Below, piece by piece: positions 7,747 to 15,995 of a stretch of 64,000 nt of DNA. The notes beneath the pieces were generated by a model that was not told where the DNA came from, made no database searches, and saw only the letters and a program-made list of their open reading frames with translations. Position 1 is the stretch's first letter. Each line of letters starts with the position of its first letter. The translations under genes were made by a program, and so were the position numbers. This stretch comes from DATJZG01 sp035499295. Its GTDB lineage: Bacteria > Myxococcota > Myxococcia > Myxococcales > Anaeromyxobacteraceae. The stretch covers positions 76,549 to 140,548 of the forward strand of contig DATJZG010000016.1 in assembly GCA_035499295.1 (NCBI GenBank). The letters run 5' to 3'.

Positions 7747-7995
7747 TCAGGGCGCGGCTTCGGCCTCGACCGGCTCCTCGTCGGGGGTGCGGGCCTCCGG
7801 CGTGCGCGCCTCGCGCACCAGGAGCCGGTTCGTGCTCCAGGGGAAGGCGTCGAGGATCAAGGTGAGGCTCCCGTCCCTGTTGGTGAAGGCGGCGCCGAGC
7901 TTCATCCAGTAGGGGCGGACCCCGTCCCGGCGCTCGATGACCGCGTATACGGAGAGTGGCTTGCGGCCCGGCGGGCCGCCGTTCGCTTCGCTCAT
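7747..7995 (-). CDS. Small conserved protein of unknown function
   Basis: 82 residues from the ATG at 7993-7995. The core VYAVIERRDGVRPYWMKLGAAFTNRDGS followed by LTLILDAFPW resembles small proteobacterial proteins that read as a single compact beta-rich domain; I do not know a function. The C-terminal 20 residues are a low-complexity, acidic, proline-rich tail (TPEARTPDEEPVEAEAAP). No signal peptide or membrane segment. The start was placed at MSEANGG because the upstream in-frame residues look non-coding. Next upstream on the same strand is the DUF3467 gene. Confidence 0.75.
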   Translation of the reverse strand: MSEANGGPPGRKPLSVYAVIERRDGVRPYWMKLGAAFTNRDGSLTLILDAFPWSTNRLLVREARTPEARTPDEEPVEAEAAP

Positions 7996-8134
7996 CGTCG
8001 ATCTCCCTTGCAGCGGGTTCGCCGGGAGAGGAGCAAGGACCATGCCCGGGCGGTGCGGTCGCGGTTGCGCCCTCGGGCGCGCGCGACCGAGGCCGGTCGG
8101 CGGACGGCCGTTTGGTCGGCGGACCGGGTCGCCT

Positions 8135-8455
8135 TCAGTTGGCGACGGTGCGCGGCAGGTTGGGCGGCGGGCTCGGGTCCACCGCGCCGTAGGTCGACTC
8201 GTACCGCGCCATGTTCTCCTGCATCGCCAGGATGAGCCGCTTCATGTGCCTGGGGGTGAGGATGGCCCGGGCGCGGACGGTGGCCCGGGGTGTCTCCGGG
8301 TGCAGGTAGAGGAGGTCGAGCGTGAACTCGCTGTCGGTGTGGTTCACCATGGCCACGTTCACGAAGACCCCGTTGGCGATGACGGGGTCGAGCTCGATCT
8401 GGACCTGGACGGACGCGCCGCCGGGGGCGCCGGGGACGCTGGGCTTGTCGGACAT
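8135..8455 (-). CDS. DUF3467 family protein
   Basis: 106 residues. The pattern VQIELDPVIANGVFVNVAMVNHTDSEFTLDLLYL followed by ARAILTPRHMKRLILAMQENMARYE matches DUF3467, a family of small cytoplasmic proteins of unknown function found widely in bacteria and archaea. There is no signal or membrane segment. It is divergent from the esterase gene at 8518 with a 60-bp shared intergenic region. Short Pro-rich extensions at both ends are likely disordered. Confidence 0.88.
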   Translation of the reverse strand: MSDKPSVPGAPGGASVQVQIELDPVIANGVFVNVAMVNHTDSEFTLDLLYLHPETPRATVRARAILTPRHMKRLILAMQENMARYESTYGAVDPSPPPNLPRTVAN

Positions 8456-8517
8456 GGGGGCGAGCGTACCCGGAATCCGCGTTGTTGCGTGAGGAGTCGC
8501 ATGCTAAGGGACGCGGG

Positions 8518-9315
8518 ATGCCAGAGCCCAAAGCCCGCGGGGATGGCCGACCCTTCGACCTCCCCGGGGGCCCGGACGCGGCGCTCCTCCTGCACGGGCT
8601 CACCGGCTCGCCCTTCGAGGTCCGGTACCTGGCGGAGAGGCTCCACCAGGCCTTCGGGATCCGCTGCCGCGGCCCCGTGCTCCCGGGCCACGAGAGCCCG
8701 GAGGCGCTCGCCCGGGTGCCATGGCGGGAGTGGATGGACGGCGCGCGCCGCGAGCTCCTGGCGCTCGACGGGGCGGGGCGGACGCTCGTCGTCGGCTGCT
8801 CCATGGGCGCGCTCCTCGCCTGCGCGCTCGCCCGCGACTACGCCTCGCGCGTCGACGGGCTGGTGCTGCTCGCGCCCGCGCTGCGGCTCACCTTCCCGGG
8901 ACGGGCGGCTGCCTGGCTGGCGCGCCACACGCCGCTCGCGCGGGTGATGCCCTTCTCCCGCAAGCGCTCCGGTCCCGACGTGGCGGACGGGGCGATGCGG
9001 GCCTTGAACCCCTGCCTGGACGCGGTCCCGCTCGCCTCGGTGGTGGAGCTCTCCGATCTCGCCGCCTTCGTGGACGCCCTCCTCCCGGAGGTGCGCGCCC
9101 CGGCGCTCGTCGTCGCCGGCGGCCGCGACCACACCGTCTCGCTCGCCGGCGTGCGTCGGATGGCGGGGCGGCTCGGCGGGGAGACCCGGCTCGTGGTGCT
9201 GCCCCGAAGCCAGCACCTGGTGGGCATCGACGTGGAACGCGACCGATGCGCCGAGGAGGCCCGCCTCTTCCTCGACGCCCTCCCGGCCCGCCCGGCGGCG
9301 GTGAGCGCGAGGTGA
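8518..9315 (+). CDS. Alpha/beta hydrolase, Est30-like carboxylesterase
   Basis: 265 residues. LLLHGLTGSPFEVRYLAERL provides the oxyanion segment and VVGCSMGALLA is the nucleophile elbow (G-C-S-M-G) with the catalytic Ser. VVAGGRDHTVS supplies the acid and SQHLVGIDVERD the His. This is the Est30/monoacylglycerol-lipase-like pattern. The ATG at 8518 is preceded by AAGGGA at 7 nt and is preferred over an upstream in-frame TTG at 8482. It ends 2 bp before glpK, so the two are co-transcribed. A monoacylglycerol lipase feeding glycerol to glycerol kinase would make sense of the pairing, but this is inference. Confidence 0.88.
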   Translation: MPEPKARGDGRPFDLPGGPDAALLLHGLTGSPFEVRYLAERLHQAFGIRCRGPVLPGHESPEALARVPWREWMDGARRELLALDGAGRTLVVGCSMGALLACALARDYASRVDGLVLLAPALRLTFPGRAAAWLARHTPLARVMPFSRKRSGPDVADGAMRALNPCLDAVPLASVVELSDLAAFVDALLPEVRAPALVVAGGRDHTVSLAGVRRMAGRLGGETRLVVLPRSQHLVGIDVERDRCAEEARLFLDALPARPAAVSAR

Positions 9316-9317
9316 AC

Positions 9318-10796
9318 ATGGGCTCGTACGTGGTGGCGATCGACCAGGGCACCACCGGCACCACCGTGCTGGTGCTCGACCGCCGGCTCTCGGTGAAGGC
9401 CAAGGTGAACGCCGAGTTCCCGCAGCACTTCCCGCGCCCCGGCTTCGTGGAGCACGACCTGGAGGAGATCTGGCGGTCCACCACCTCGGTGCTCCGGCGG
9501 GCGCTCTCGCAGGCCGGTGTCCGCGGCAAGGAGGTGGCGGCGGTCGGCATCACCAACCAGCGCGAGACGACCGCTCTCTGGGATCGCCGGAACGGAAAAC
9601 CGGTGCACCGGGCCATCGTCTGGCAGGACCGGCGCACCTCCGCCGAGTGCGCGCGCCTCAAGGCAGAGGGGAGGGAGGCCTGGGTGCGGGAGCGCACCGG
9701 CCTCGTCCTCGACCCCTACTTCTCCGGGACCAAGCTCGACTGGATGCTCACCCATCTGAAGGGGCTCCGCGAGCGGGCGGAGCGGGGCGAGATCGCCTTC
9801 GGGACGATCGACACCTTCCTCGCCTACCGGCTCACCGGCGGGGAGTCCCACGTCACCGACCCCTCCAACGCCAGCCGCACGCTCCTCATGAACCTGCGCA
9901 CGCTCCGGTGGGACCCGGAGCTCCTCGACCTCTTCCACGTGCCCGGCGCGGTCCTGCCGGAGATCCGCATGAGTTCGGAGGTCTACGGAACGACGAAGGG
10001 CCTGCGGGTCCTCCCCGATGGCGTGCCGGTGGCCGGGATCGCCGGGGACCAGCAGGCGGCGCTCTTCGGCCAGGCGTGCTTCTCGCCCGGGGAGGCGAAG
10101 TGCACCTACGGGACCGGGGCCTTCGTCCTCGAGAACACCGGCAGGGAGCCGGTCTTCTCGACCCGCGGCCTGCTCACCACCGTCGCCTGGTCGCTCCCGG
10201 GAGAGGTGGCCTACGCGCTCGAGGGCAGCTCCTTCATCGCCGGTGCCGCGGTGCAGTGGCTCCGCGACGGCCTCGGGATCATCCGGCGGGCCTCGGAGGT
10301 GGAGGCGCTCGCCCGGAAGGTGCCGGACACCGGGGGCGTGGTCTTCGTTCCGGCGCTCACCGGCCTCGGCGCCCCCCACTGGCGCCCCGACGCCCGGGGG
10401 CTCGTCTGCGGGATCGACCGCGGCACGACGAAGGCGCACCTCGCGAGGGCCGCGCTCGAGGGCATCGCCCTGCAGATCCACGACCTGGCGGTGGCCATGC
10501 AGGCCGAGTCGGGCCAGCGCTTCCCGGTGTTCAAGGTGGACGGGGGTGCCACCGCGAACGACCTCCTCATGCAGATGCAGGCCGACCTCCTCGGTGTCCC
10601 CGTCGAACGACCCCGGATGGTGGAGACCACCGCGCTCGGGGCGGCCTTCCTGGCCGGCCTGGCGGTCGGCTTCTGGAAGTCGCGCGAGGACATCCGGCGC
10701 GCCTGGAAGAGGGACCGCCGCTTCGAGCCGCGAATGTCGGAGGGCGACCGGGAGCGGCTCTTCGCCCGCTGGCACCGGGCGGTGGCGATCGCCTGA
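9318..10796 (+). CDS. glpK: Glycerol kinase
   Basis: 492 residues, normal for GlpK (about 500). The start VVAIDQGTTGTTVLVLD is the FGGY ATP-phosphate loop. GITNQRETTALWDRRNGKPVHRAIVWQDRRT, LDWML, AGDQQAALFGQACF and DGGATANDLLMQMQADLLGV are signature GlpK segments. It phosphorylates glycerol to sn-glycerol 3-phosphate. It is directly behind the esterase gene (2-bp gap). No glpF or glpD lies nearby, so glycerol may come from lipid hydrolysis or diffusion. Confidence 0.97.
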   Translation: MGSYVVAIDQGTTGTTVLVLDRRLSVKAKVNAEFPQHFPRPGFVEHDLEEIWRSTTSVLRRALSQAGVRGKEVAAVGITNQRETTALWDRRNGKPVHRAIVWQDRRTSAECARLKAEGREAWVRERTGLVLDPYFSGTKLDWMLTHLKGLRERAERGEIAFGTIDTFLAYRLTGGESHVTDPSNASRTLLMNLRTLRWDPELLDLFHVPGAVLPEIRMSSEVYGTTKGLRVLPDGVPVAGIAGDQQAALFGQACFSPGEAKCTYGTGAFVLENTGREPVFSTRGLLTTVAWSLPGEVAYALEGSSFIAGAAVQWLRDGLGIIRRASEVEALARKVPDTGGVVFVPALTGLGAPHWRPDARGLVCGIDRGTTKAHLARAALEGIALQIHDLAVAMQAESGQRFPVFKVDGGATANDLLMQMQADLLGVPVERPRMVETTALGAAFLAGLAVGFWKSREDIRRAWKRDRRFEPRMSEGDRERLFARWHRAVAIA

Positions 10797-10880
10797 CGCC
10801 CCCCCCGAAGGAGCCAGAAGGGGATCCGAACCGTCCAAAGCGCCCGGAAGTCCTTGATCGCCCCGTTCGGGTATCGAAGA

Positions 10881-11270
10881 ATGAGGCCGATGCGGGGGAG
10901 GACAGAGGATAGGGGCGAGCGCGTCCGCGAGGCGGTGCGCGTCTCCGTCGGAGTCCACGTCCGCTATCGGTTCGACACGCGCGAGGAGTTCGCGGCGGCC
11001 ACCGCCGTCGACGTCTCGGCGAGTGGCGTGTTCGTCCCCTTCGAGGGCAAGCAGGGTGCCGGCGCCATGGTCGAGCTCGAGGTCGAGTGGCCGAAGAGCG
11101 GGAAGCCGCTCCACGGGTTCGGGCGGGTGGCCCGCCTCGGCAACTGCCCCGACGGGAAACCGGGCATGGGCGTGCAGTTCGTGAGCTTCGACGAGCAGGA
11201 CCTCGAGCTCATCGAGGAGTTCGTCACCGTGGCGGCCGAGCTCGAGAAGGCGAAGGCCGGCACACCCTAG
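10881..11270 (+). CDS. PilZ domain protein (TIGR02266-like, myxobacterial paralogous type)
   Basis: 129 residues from the ATG at 10881 (a TTG at 10854 is also in frame). The layout is REAVRVSVGVHVRYRFDTREEF, then AVDVSASGVFVPFEGKQGAGAMVELEVEWP, then GFGRVARLGNCPDGKPGMGVQFVSFDEQD and a C-terminal helix. This is the single-domain PilZ-like form abundant in Myxococcus. The D-V-S-A-S-G stretch matches the second c-di-GMP motif (D/N-x-S-x-x-G), but the RxxxR motif is incomplete, so c-di-GMP binding is uncertain. It ends 3 bp inside the convergent radA gene. Confidence 0.85.
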   Translation: MRPMRGRTEDRGERVREAVRVSVGVHVRYRFDTREEFAAATAVDVSASGVFVPFEGKQGAGAMVELEVEWPKSGKPLHGFGRVARLGNCPDGKPGMGVQFVSFDEQDLELIEEFVTVAAELEKAKAGTP

Positions 11271-12646
11271 AACAGGCGGTCGAGAGCCTCGCCGACCGTC
11301 TCCACCCCGATGAGCTCGAGCCCGTCCGGAATCTCGGCGTGGCGCGCGTTCGCATGGGGGACGAGGGCGCGGCGGAACCCGAGGCGGGCGGCCTCGCCCA
11401 GGCGGGCCTCGACCTGCGCCACCGCTCGCACCTCGCCGGCGAGCCCCACCTCGCCGAGCACCAGGGTCCTCGCCTCGAGCGCCCGGTTGCGGAAGGAGGA
11501 GGCGAGCGCCGCCACCGTCGCCAGGTCCGCCGCCGTGTCGTCGAGGGTGAGCCCCCCGGCGACGTTCACGAAGAGGTCGCAGCCGACGATGTCCATCCCC
11601 ACCTTCTTCTCGAGCACGGCCGCGAGCAGCGCCACCCGTGCGGGGTCGAGGCCCAAGGCGGTGCGCCGCGCCGTCCCGTAGCCGCTCGGGGCGACGAGCG
11701 CCTGCACCTCCACGAGGAGGGTCCGGGTCCCGGAGAGGGCGGCGGCGACGGCGCTGCCCGCGGCATTCTCCGGGCGCTCCGCCAGGAACAGGGCGGAGGG
11801 GTTCGGGACCTCGGCGAGGCCGCCCGCCTTCATCTCGAAGACGCCGATCTCGCTCGCCGAGCCGAACCGGTTCTTGTGGGCCCGGAGCACCCGGTACGGG
11901 TGAGCCCCGCCGCCCTCGAAGTAGAGGACGGTGTCGACCATGTGCTCGAGGACGCGCGGGCCCGCGATGGCGCCGTCCTTGGTGACGTGGCCGACGAGGA
12001 AGACCGGCGTCTCGGCAGTCTTGGCGTAGCCCATGAGGCGGGCCGCCACCTCGCGGATCTGGGTCACCGTTCCCGGGGCGGAGGCGAGCTCGGGCAGGTA
12101 CTGCGTCTGGATGGAGTCCACCGCCAGCACCGCGGGCTCGAGCGCCTCGGCGGCGAGGAGGACGCGGGACGCGTCGGTCTCGGCGAGGACGTGCAGGTTC
12201 TCGCTCGTCACCCCGAGCCGGTCGGCGCGGAGCTTCACCTGGCGCGCCGACTCCTCGCCGGAGACGTAGAGCACCGGGGCGCCCGGGCGGGCGCGGGCGA
12301 GCCGGTCGAGCGCGGTGAGCAGGAGGGTGCTCTTCCCGATCCCCGGATCGCCCCCGAGGAGCGCGAGCATCCCCGGGACCACCCCGCCTCCGAGGACGCG
12401 GTCGAGCTCGCCGATCCCGGTGCGGAGCCGCTCGTCCTCGCTCGCCGCCACCTGCCGGAGCGGGACGGGGCGGGAGGCGCCGGCGGGCGGCGGCCGCCGC
12501 GACGGCGAGCGGGCGTCGGGCAAGGCCTCCTCGTGAAGGGTGTTCCACCGCTGGCAGGAGGGGCACTGGCCGAGCCACTTCGGCGAGGAGTGGCCGCACT
12601 CCGCGCAGGCGAAGACCGTTCGAGGCCGGGCGGCGGGGCGTCCCAC
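11267..12646 (-). CDS. radA: DNA repair protein RadA
   Basis: 459 residues, matching E. coli RadA (460). It has an N-terminal C4 zinc finger (Cys at about 14, 17, 28, 31; CAECGHSSPKWLGQCPSC), Walker A GGDPGIGKST at about 98-107, the diagnostic KNRFG motif (AHKNRFGSASEIGVFEM) and a C-terminal Lon-like domain. RadA is a DnaB-type branch-migration helicase in recombination. I chose the GTG at 12644-12646 because it puts the zinc finger at the usual distance from the N-terminus; further upstream the frame looks non-coding. It is convergent with the PilZ gene (4-bp overlap). Confidence 0.96.
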   Translation of the reverse strand: MGRPAARPRTVFACAECGHSSPKWLGQCPSCQRWNTLHEEALPDARSPSRRPPPAGASRPVPLRQVAASEDERLRTGIGELDRVLGGGVVPGMLALLGGDPGIGKSTLLLTALDRLARARPGAPVLYVSGEESARQVKLRADRLGVTSENLHVLAETDASRVLLAAEALEPAVLAVDSIQTQYLPELASAPGTVTQIREVAARLMGYAKTAETPVFLVGHVTKDGAIAGPRVLEHMVDTVLYFEGGGAHPYRVLRAHKNRFGSASEIGVFEMKAGGLAEVPNPSALFLAERPENAAGSAVAAALSGTRTLLVEVQALVAPSGYGTARRTALGLDPARVALLAAVLEKKVGMDIVGCDLFVNVAGGLTLDDTAADLATVAALASSFRNRALEARTLVLGEVGLAGEVRAVAQVEARLGEAARLGFRRALVPHANARHAEIPDGLELIGVETVGEALDRLF

Positions 12647-12765
12647 GGGCCACCCGTAGCATCCGCCTCTGACGAGCGGCGGGGCTGGGCGATAGGGGAT
12701 TCCACGCGGAGCGCTCCCTGTCCGCGAGGGTGGGAGCCGGTTTCGCGCGCCCGGAGCGCGAAGCC

Positions 12766-12794
12766 TTGAAGGAACGACACTTCGGGGATAGGTT
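12766..12794 (+). promoter_or_regulatory. Possible promoter of the small Cys-rich lipoprotein gene
   Basis: TTGAAG at 12766-12771 and TAGGTT at 12789-12794 are separated by 17 nt, about 60 nt upstream of the ATG at 12854. Weak match to a sigma70 consensus. Confidence 0.28.
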
Positions 12795-12853
12795 ACGCCC
12801 CTACTCGCCTTTCTCGCTGCGGGATTCGCAGCGCCTTTGCTCAGGAGTGACGC

Positions 12854-13261
12854 ATGAGTAAACGTCTCTTCGGTCTTGCCGCGGTCGCCGTGCTCGCATT
12901 CGTTGCCACCGGTTGTGGGGGAAGCTCGAGCTCCTCGTCGACGACCGTCGGGAGCTGCAACATCTCCAGCTCGGGGATCTGTGCGCAATACTCCCTGACC
13001 AACGTGTCGTCGTCCGACCAGACCGCCGTGAGCACCGTCTGCACCGGCGCCGGCGGCACCTACGGGCACGGGTGCTCCGGGAGCTTCGTCTCCGGCTCGT
13101 GCAGCGTGACGGGCGCGGCGCTTTCGGGATCGCAGGGCTTCCAGTTGCCGGCGGACCTCGCGAGCACGACCTTCACCGTCGACTTCAGCTCGAGCCTCTA
13201 CACCGCCGCCCAGGCCCAGGGGGCGTGCACGGAGCTCGGCGGCACCTGGTCGAACGGCTAG
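12854..13261 (+). CDS. Small secreted Ser/Cys-rich lipoprotein, unknown function
   Basis: 135 residues. The signal sequence ends in a VATGC lipobox (Cys at about 21), followed by a GGSSSSSS linker. The mature part has about seven Cys and is rich in Ser, Thr and Gly. A motif recurs: VCTGAGGTYGHGC in the middle and ACTELGGTWSNG at the C-terminus, so a small disulphide-bonded unit may be duplicated. An excellent CAGGAG site precedes the ATG. It is a single-gene unit ended by a strong hairpin at 13285-13318. I do not recognise the family. Confidence 0.85.
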   Translation: MSKRLFGLAAVAVLAFVATGCGGSSSSSSTTVGSCNISSSGICAQYSLTNVSSSDQTAVSTVCTGAGGTYGHGCSGSFVSGSCSVTGAALSGSQGFQLPADLASTTFTVDFSSSLYTAAQAQGACTELGGTWSNG

Positions 13262-13284
13262 CCGAGCGTCGGCCTGACGCATTC

Positions 13285-13318
13285 GGGGCCGCCCGCCGCC
13301 GTTTCGGCGGGCGGCCCC
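13285..13318 (+). terminator. Strong terminator hairpin after the small lipoprotein gene
   Basis: A perfect 14-bp GC stem (13285-13298 with 13305-13318) encloses a CCGTTT loop, beginning about 23 nt after the TAG stop. It is followed by TGTCCTGT, a poor U-tract. It also insulates the bio promoter downstream. Confidence 0.75.
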
Positions 13319-13376
13319 TGTCCTGTCCGCCGGCCGATCGCGTTAAGGCAGCCGTAAACCGAACGGCCGAGGTGGG

Positions 13377-13404
13377 TTGACGACCGCGCCCGCGCGAGTA
13401 TCCT
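13377..13404 (+). promoter_or_regulatory. Probable bioBF promoter
   Basis: TTGACG (13377-13382), 16-nt spacer, TATCCT (13399-13404): a good sigma70-like pair. The predicted start of transcription is within a few bases of the bioB ATG at 13414, so the mRNA may be leaderless. Confidence 0.5.
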
Positions 13405-13413
13405 CTCGCGACC

Positions 13414-14496
13414 ATGTGTGAGACCCGCGCGAGCCTGCCCCCCGACGTCGAGCCCATCTCCGCCGCCGAGGCCCGGCGCCTCATCCACCACACCTCCGGT
13501 CCCGAGCTCGAGGCGCTGCTCGACCGGGCCGCCCGGGTCCGCCGTGCGGTCCACGGGAGCGAGGTGAGCCTGTGCGGGATCACGAACGCCAAGAGCGGCC
13601 AGTGCCCGGAGGACTGCGGCTTCTGCTCCCAGTCGGCTCGCTTCAAGGAGGCCGATGCTCCGGTCTACGGGCTCATCTCCGCCGAGGAGATGCTCGAGCA
13701 GGCGAAGGCGGCCGAGGCGGCGGGGGCCCGCGAGTTCTCCATCGTCTGCTCCGGCACGCGCGTCTCCCGGGAGAAGGAGCTATCCGAGATCGAGGAGGCG
13801 GTGAGGCGCATCAAGGCCGAGACCACCCTCGAGCCCTGCGCCTCGCTCGGGCTCATGCGCAGGCCCGACCTGGAGCGGCTACAGAAGGCCGGACTCATGC
13901 ACTACCACCACAACCTGGAGACCTCCCCGAGCCACTTCGACCAGGTGTGCTCCACCCACTCCTTCCAGGAGCAGATCGACACCATCCGGATGGCGAAGGG
14001 GCTCGGCCTCAAGCTCTGCACCGGGGGGATCCTGGGGATGGGCGAGACGCCCGAGCAGCGCATCGAGCTCGCCGAGGTGCTCCGCGACCTCGACGTCGAC
14101 TGCATCCCCATCAACTTCCTGAACCCCCGACCGGGCACGCCCATGGCGCACCTCAAGGCCATCACCGCCGAGGAGTGCCTGGCGGCGGTGGCGGTCTTCC
14201 GCCTCATGATGCCCACCGCCCACATCTTCGTGATGGGCGGGCGCGAGGTGAACCTGAAGGAGAAGCAGGACCTCATCTTCCGGGCGGGCGCGAACGGCAC
14301 CATGGTCGGCAACTACCTCACCAGCGCCGGCAAGACGCCGGCCCAGGTGATCGAGATGATCGAGGGGCAGGGGATGGCGGTGAAGCCGACCCCGGACGCG
14401 GGGCGCTGGGCCTTCCACGGCCAGGCGCCCTCGGAGACGCGCTGGAACCGCCGCGCCGCAGAGCCGGGCCGGCGCTCCCTGCCCGTCCTCCGCTAG
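13414..14496 (+). CDS. bioB: Biotin synthase
   Basis: 360 residues. The radical-SAM motif CPEDCGFC places the [4Fe-4S] Cys at about 64, 68 and 71. Other family segments are LMHYHHNLETSP, GGILGMGET, DCIPINFLNPRPGTPM and FRAGANGTMVGNYLTS. It inserts sulphur into dethiobiotin. bioF starts at the next base after the stop, so the two form an operon. bioA, bioC and bioD are not in the window. The C-terminus is extended by about 30 residues beyond the conserved core. Confidence 0.97.
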   Translation: MCETRASLPPDVEPISAAEARRLIHHTSGPELEALLDRAARVRRAVHGSEVSLCGITNAKSGQCPEDCGFCSQSARFKEADAPVYGLISAEEMLEQAKAAEAAGAREFSIVCSGTRVSREKELSEIEEAVRRIKAETTLEPCASLGLMRRPDLERLQKAGLMHYHHNLETSPSHFDQVCSTHSFQEQIDTIRMAKGLGLKLCTGGILGMGETPEQRIELAEVLRDLDVDCIPINFLNPRPGTPMAHLKAITAEECLAAVAVFRLMMPTAHIFVMGGREVNLKEKQDLIFRAGANGTMVGNYLTSAGKTPAQVIEMIEGQGMAVKPTPDAGRWAFHGQAPSETRWNRRAAEPGRRSLPVLR

Positions 14497-15702
14497 ATGC
14501 CGCGCGGCGCGCTCGACTGGATCCCGGCGGAGCTCGCCGCCCTGGAGGCGAAGGGGCTCCGCCGCTCGCTCGAGCCGCTCGAGACCGGGCAGGGGCCGGT
14601 GGTGGCGGTGGGCGGCCGCCGCCTCGTCAACCTCTGCTCCAACGACTACCTCGGGCTCGCCTCCGATCCGCGCCTGAAGGAGGCGGCGGCGCGGGCGGCG
14701 GAGCGGGAGGGCGCCGGCAGCGGGGCGGCCCGGCTCGTCGCCGGGGACCTCCCGGTGCACGGGAGGCTCGAGTACCGGCTCGCCGAGATGAAGGGGACCG
14801 AGGCGGCGCTCCTCTTCTCCTCCGGCTACCACGCCAACGCCGGCGTGGTGGGGGCGCTGGTGGGGCGCGGGGACGCCGTCTTCTCCGACGAGTGGAACCA
14901 CGCCTCCATCATCGACGGGTGCCAGCTCTCCCGCGCCGAGGTGGAGCGCTACTGGCACGGAGACGTGGACGAGCTCGGGAAGCTCCTCGCCGCCTCGAAG
15001 GCGCGCCGCAAGCTCGTGGTCACCGACGCCGTCTTCGGGATGGACGGCGACGCCGCCCCCCTCGCCGACATCGTGGCCCTCTGCGAGCGCCACGGCGCCA
15101 TGCTCTACCTCGACGAGGCCCACTCCACCGGGGTGCTCGGGAAGACCGGCGCCGGGCTGGCGGAGGCGACCGGGCTCACCGACCGGGTCGACGTGCTCAT
15201 GGGGACCCTGGGGAAGGCGCTCGGGAGCTTCGGGGCCTTCGTCGCCGGCTCGCGGCCGCTCTGCGACTGGCTCACCAGCCGCTGCCGGACCTTCGTCTTC
15301 ACCACCGCCCTGCCTCCCTCGGCCTGCGGGGCGGCCATCGCCGCCCTCGACGTGCTGCGGGAGGAGCCCGGACGTCGCCAGAGGCTGCGCGAGCTCTCCA
15401 CCCGCATGAAGGACGGGCTCGAGTGGCTCGGGTTCCCGATGGAGCGCGTGGTGGCGCCCATCTTCCCGGTCGTCCTGGGGGAGGAGGAGCGGTCGCTCGC
15501 TGCTTCCCGGGCCCTGCGCGAGCGCGGCTTCTTCGTCCGCGCCATCCGCCCCCCGACGGTGCCGCGGGGGACGAGCCGCCTGCGCGTCTCGCTCACCGCC
15601 GCCCACACCGCGGAGCAGGTGGACGGCTTCCTCTCCTCGCTGCGCGACGTCCTCGAGGAGGTGGGCTTCGAGCCGGGCGCCCCCTCGGAAGGGCGCCGGT
15701 AG
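14497..15702 (+). CDS. bioF: 8-amino-7-oxononanoate synthase
   Basis: 401 residues. This PLP-dependent alpha-oxoamine synthase has LCSNDYLGLASDPRLKEAA near the start, SGYHANAG, EWNHASIIDG, LYLDEAHSTGVLG and the Schiff-base Lys at about 240 in MGTLGKALGSFG. It condenses pimeloyl-ACP (or CoA) with alanine in the first ring-forming step of biotin synthesis. The ATG directly follows the bioB stop. Confidence 0.94.
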   Translation: MPRGALDWIPAELAALEAKGLRRSLEPLETGQGPVVAVGGRRLVNLCSNDYLGLASDPRLKEAAARAAEREGAGSGAARLVAGDLPVHGRLEYRLAEMKGTEAALLFSSGYHANAGVVGALVGRGDAVFSDEWNHASIIDGCQLSRAEVERYWHGDVDELGKLLAASKARRKLVVTDAVFGMDGDAAPLADIVALCERHGAMLYLDEAHSTGVLGKTGAGLAEATGLTDRVDVLMGTLGKALGSFGAFVAGSRPLCDWLTSRCRTFVFTTALPPSACGAAIAALDVLREEPGRRQRLRELSTRMKDGLEWLGFPMERVVAPIFPVVLGEEERSLAASRALRERGFFVRAIRPPTVPRGTSRLRVSLTAAHTAEQVDGFLSSLRDVLEEVGFEPGAPSEGRR

Positions 15703-15733
15703 CGCGCCCGCGCCGCCTTCCCGCGGCGAGGCT

Positions 15734-15973
15734 ATGATCCCCCTCGTGGGTCCGGGACAGCTCGGCCGCTACCTCCTCGTCGTCGGCGCGCTCCTCGCGC
15801 TCGCCGGGCTCCTCCTCGTCCTCTCCGAGCGCCTGCCCTTCCCGAGGCTCGGCCGGCTGCCGGGCGACCTGTCCTTCCAGAAGGGGGCCTTTCGCTTCTA
15901 CTTCCCCCTCGCCACCTCGCTCCTCCTGAGCGCTCTCCTCACCCTCTTCCTCTGGATCGTTCGCCGTCGCTGA
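15734..15973 (+). CDS. DUF2905 small inner-membrane protein
   Basis: 79 residues with two transmembrane helices (about 13-32 and 55-75) separated by the conserved loop LGRLPGDLSFQKGAFRFYFPLATS, which identifies DUF2905. Function unknown. The ATG at 15734 sits inside a GCTATGAT sequence that looks like a -10 box; if so, the in-frame GTG at 15746 would be the leaderless start. It lies tail to tail with the malonate operon (22-bp gap to mdcH). Confidence 0.85.
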   Translation: MIPLVGPGQLGRYLLVVGALLALAGLLLVLSERLPFPRLGRLPGDLSFQKGAFRFYFPLATSLLLSALLTLFLWIVRRR

Positions 15974-15995
15974 GGCGAGGCGGGCCCTTGGGACG

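Noticed and set aside
7945..7952. GTATAC-containing sites at about 7945 and 51352 as further MdcY operators
   Set aside because: They lack the flanking T and A of TGTATACA and lie inside unrelated coding sequence.
12647..13282. N-terminal extension of RadA through the small lipoprotein gene
   Set aside because: The extra residues have no similarity to RadA and overlap a well-supported plus-strand lipoprotein; the GTG at 12646 restores the normal length.
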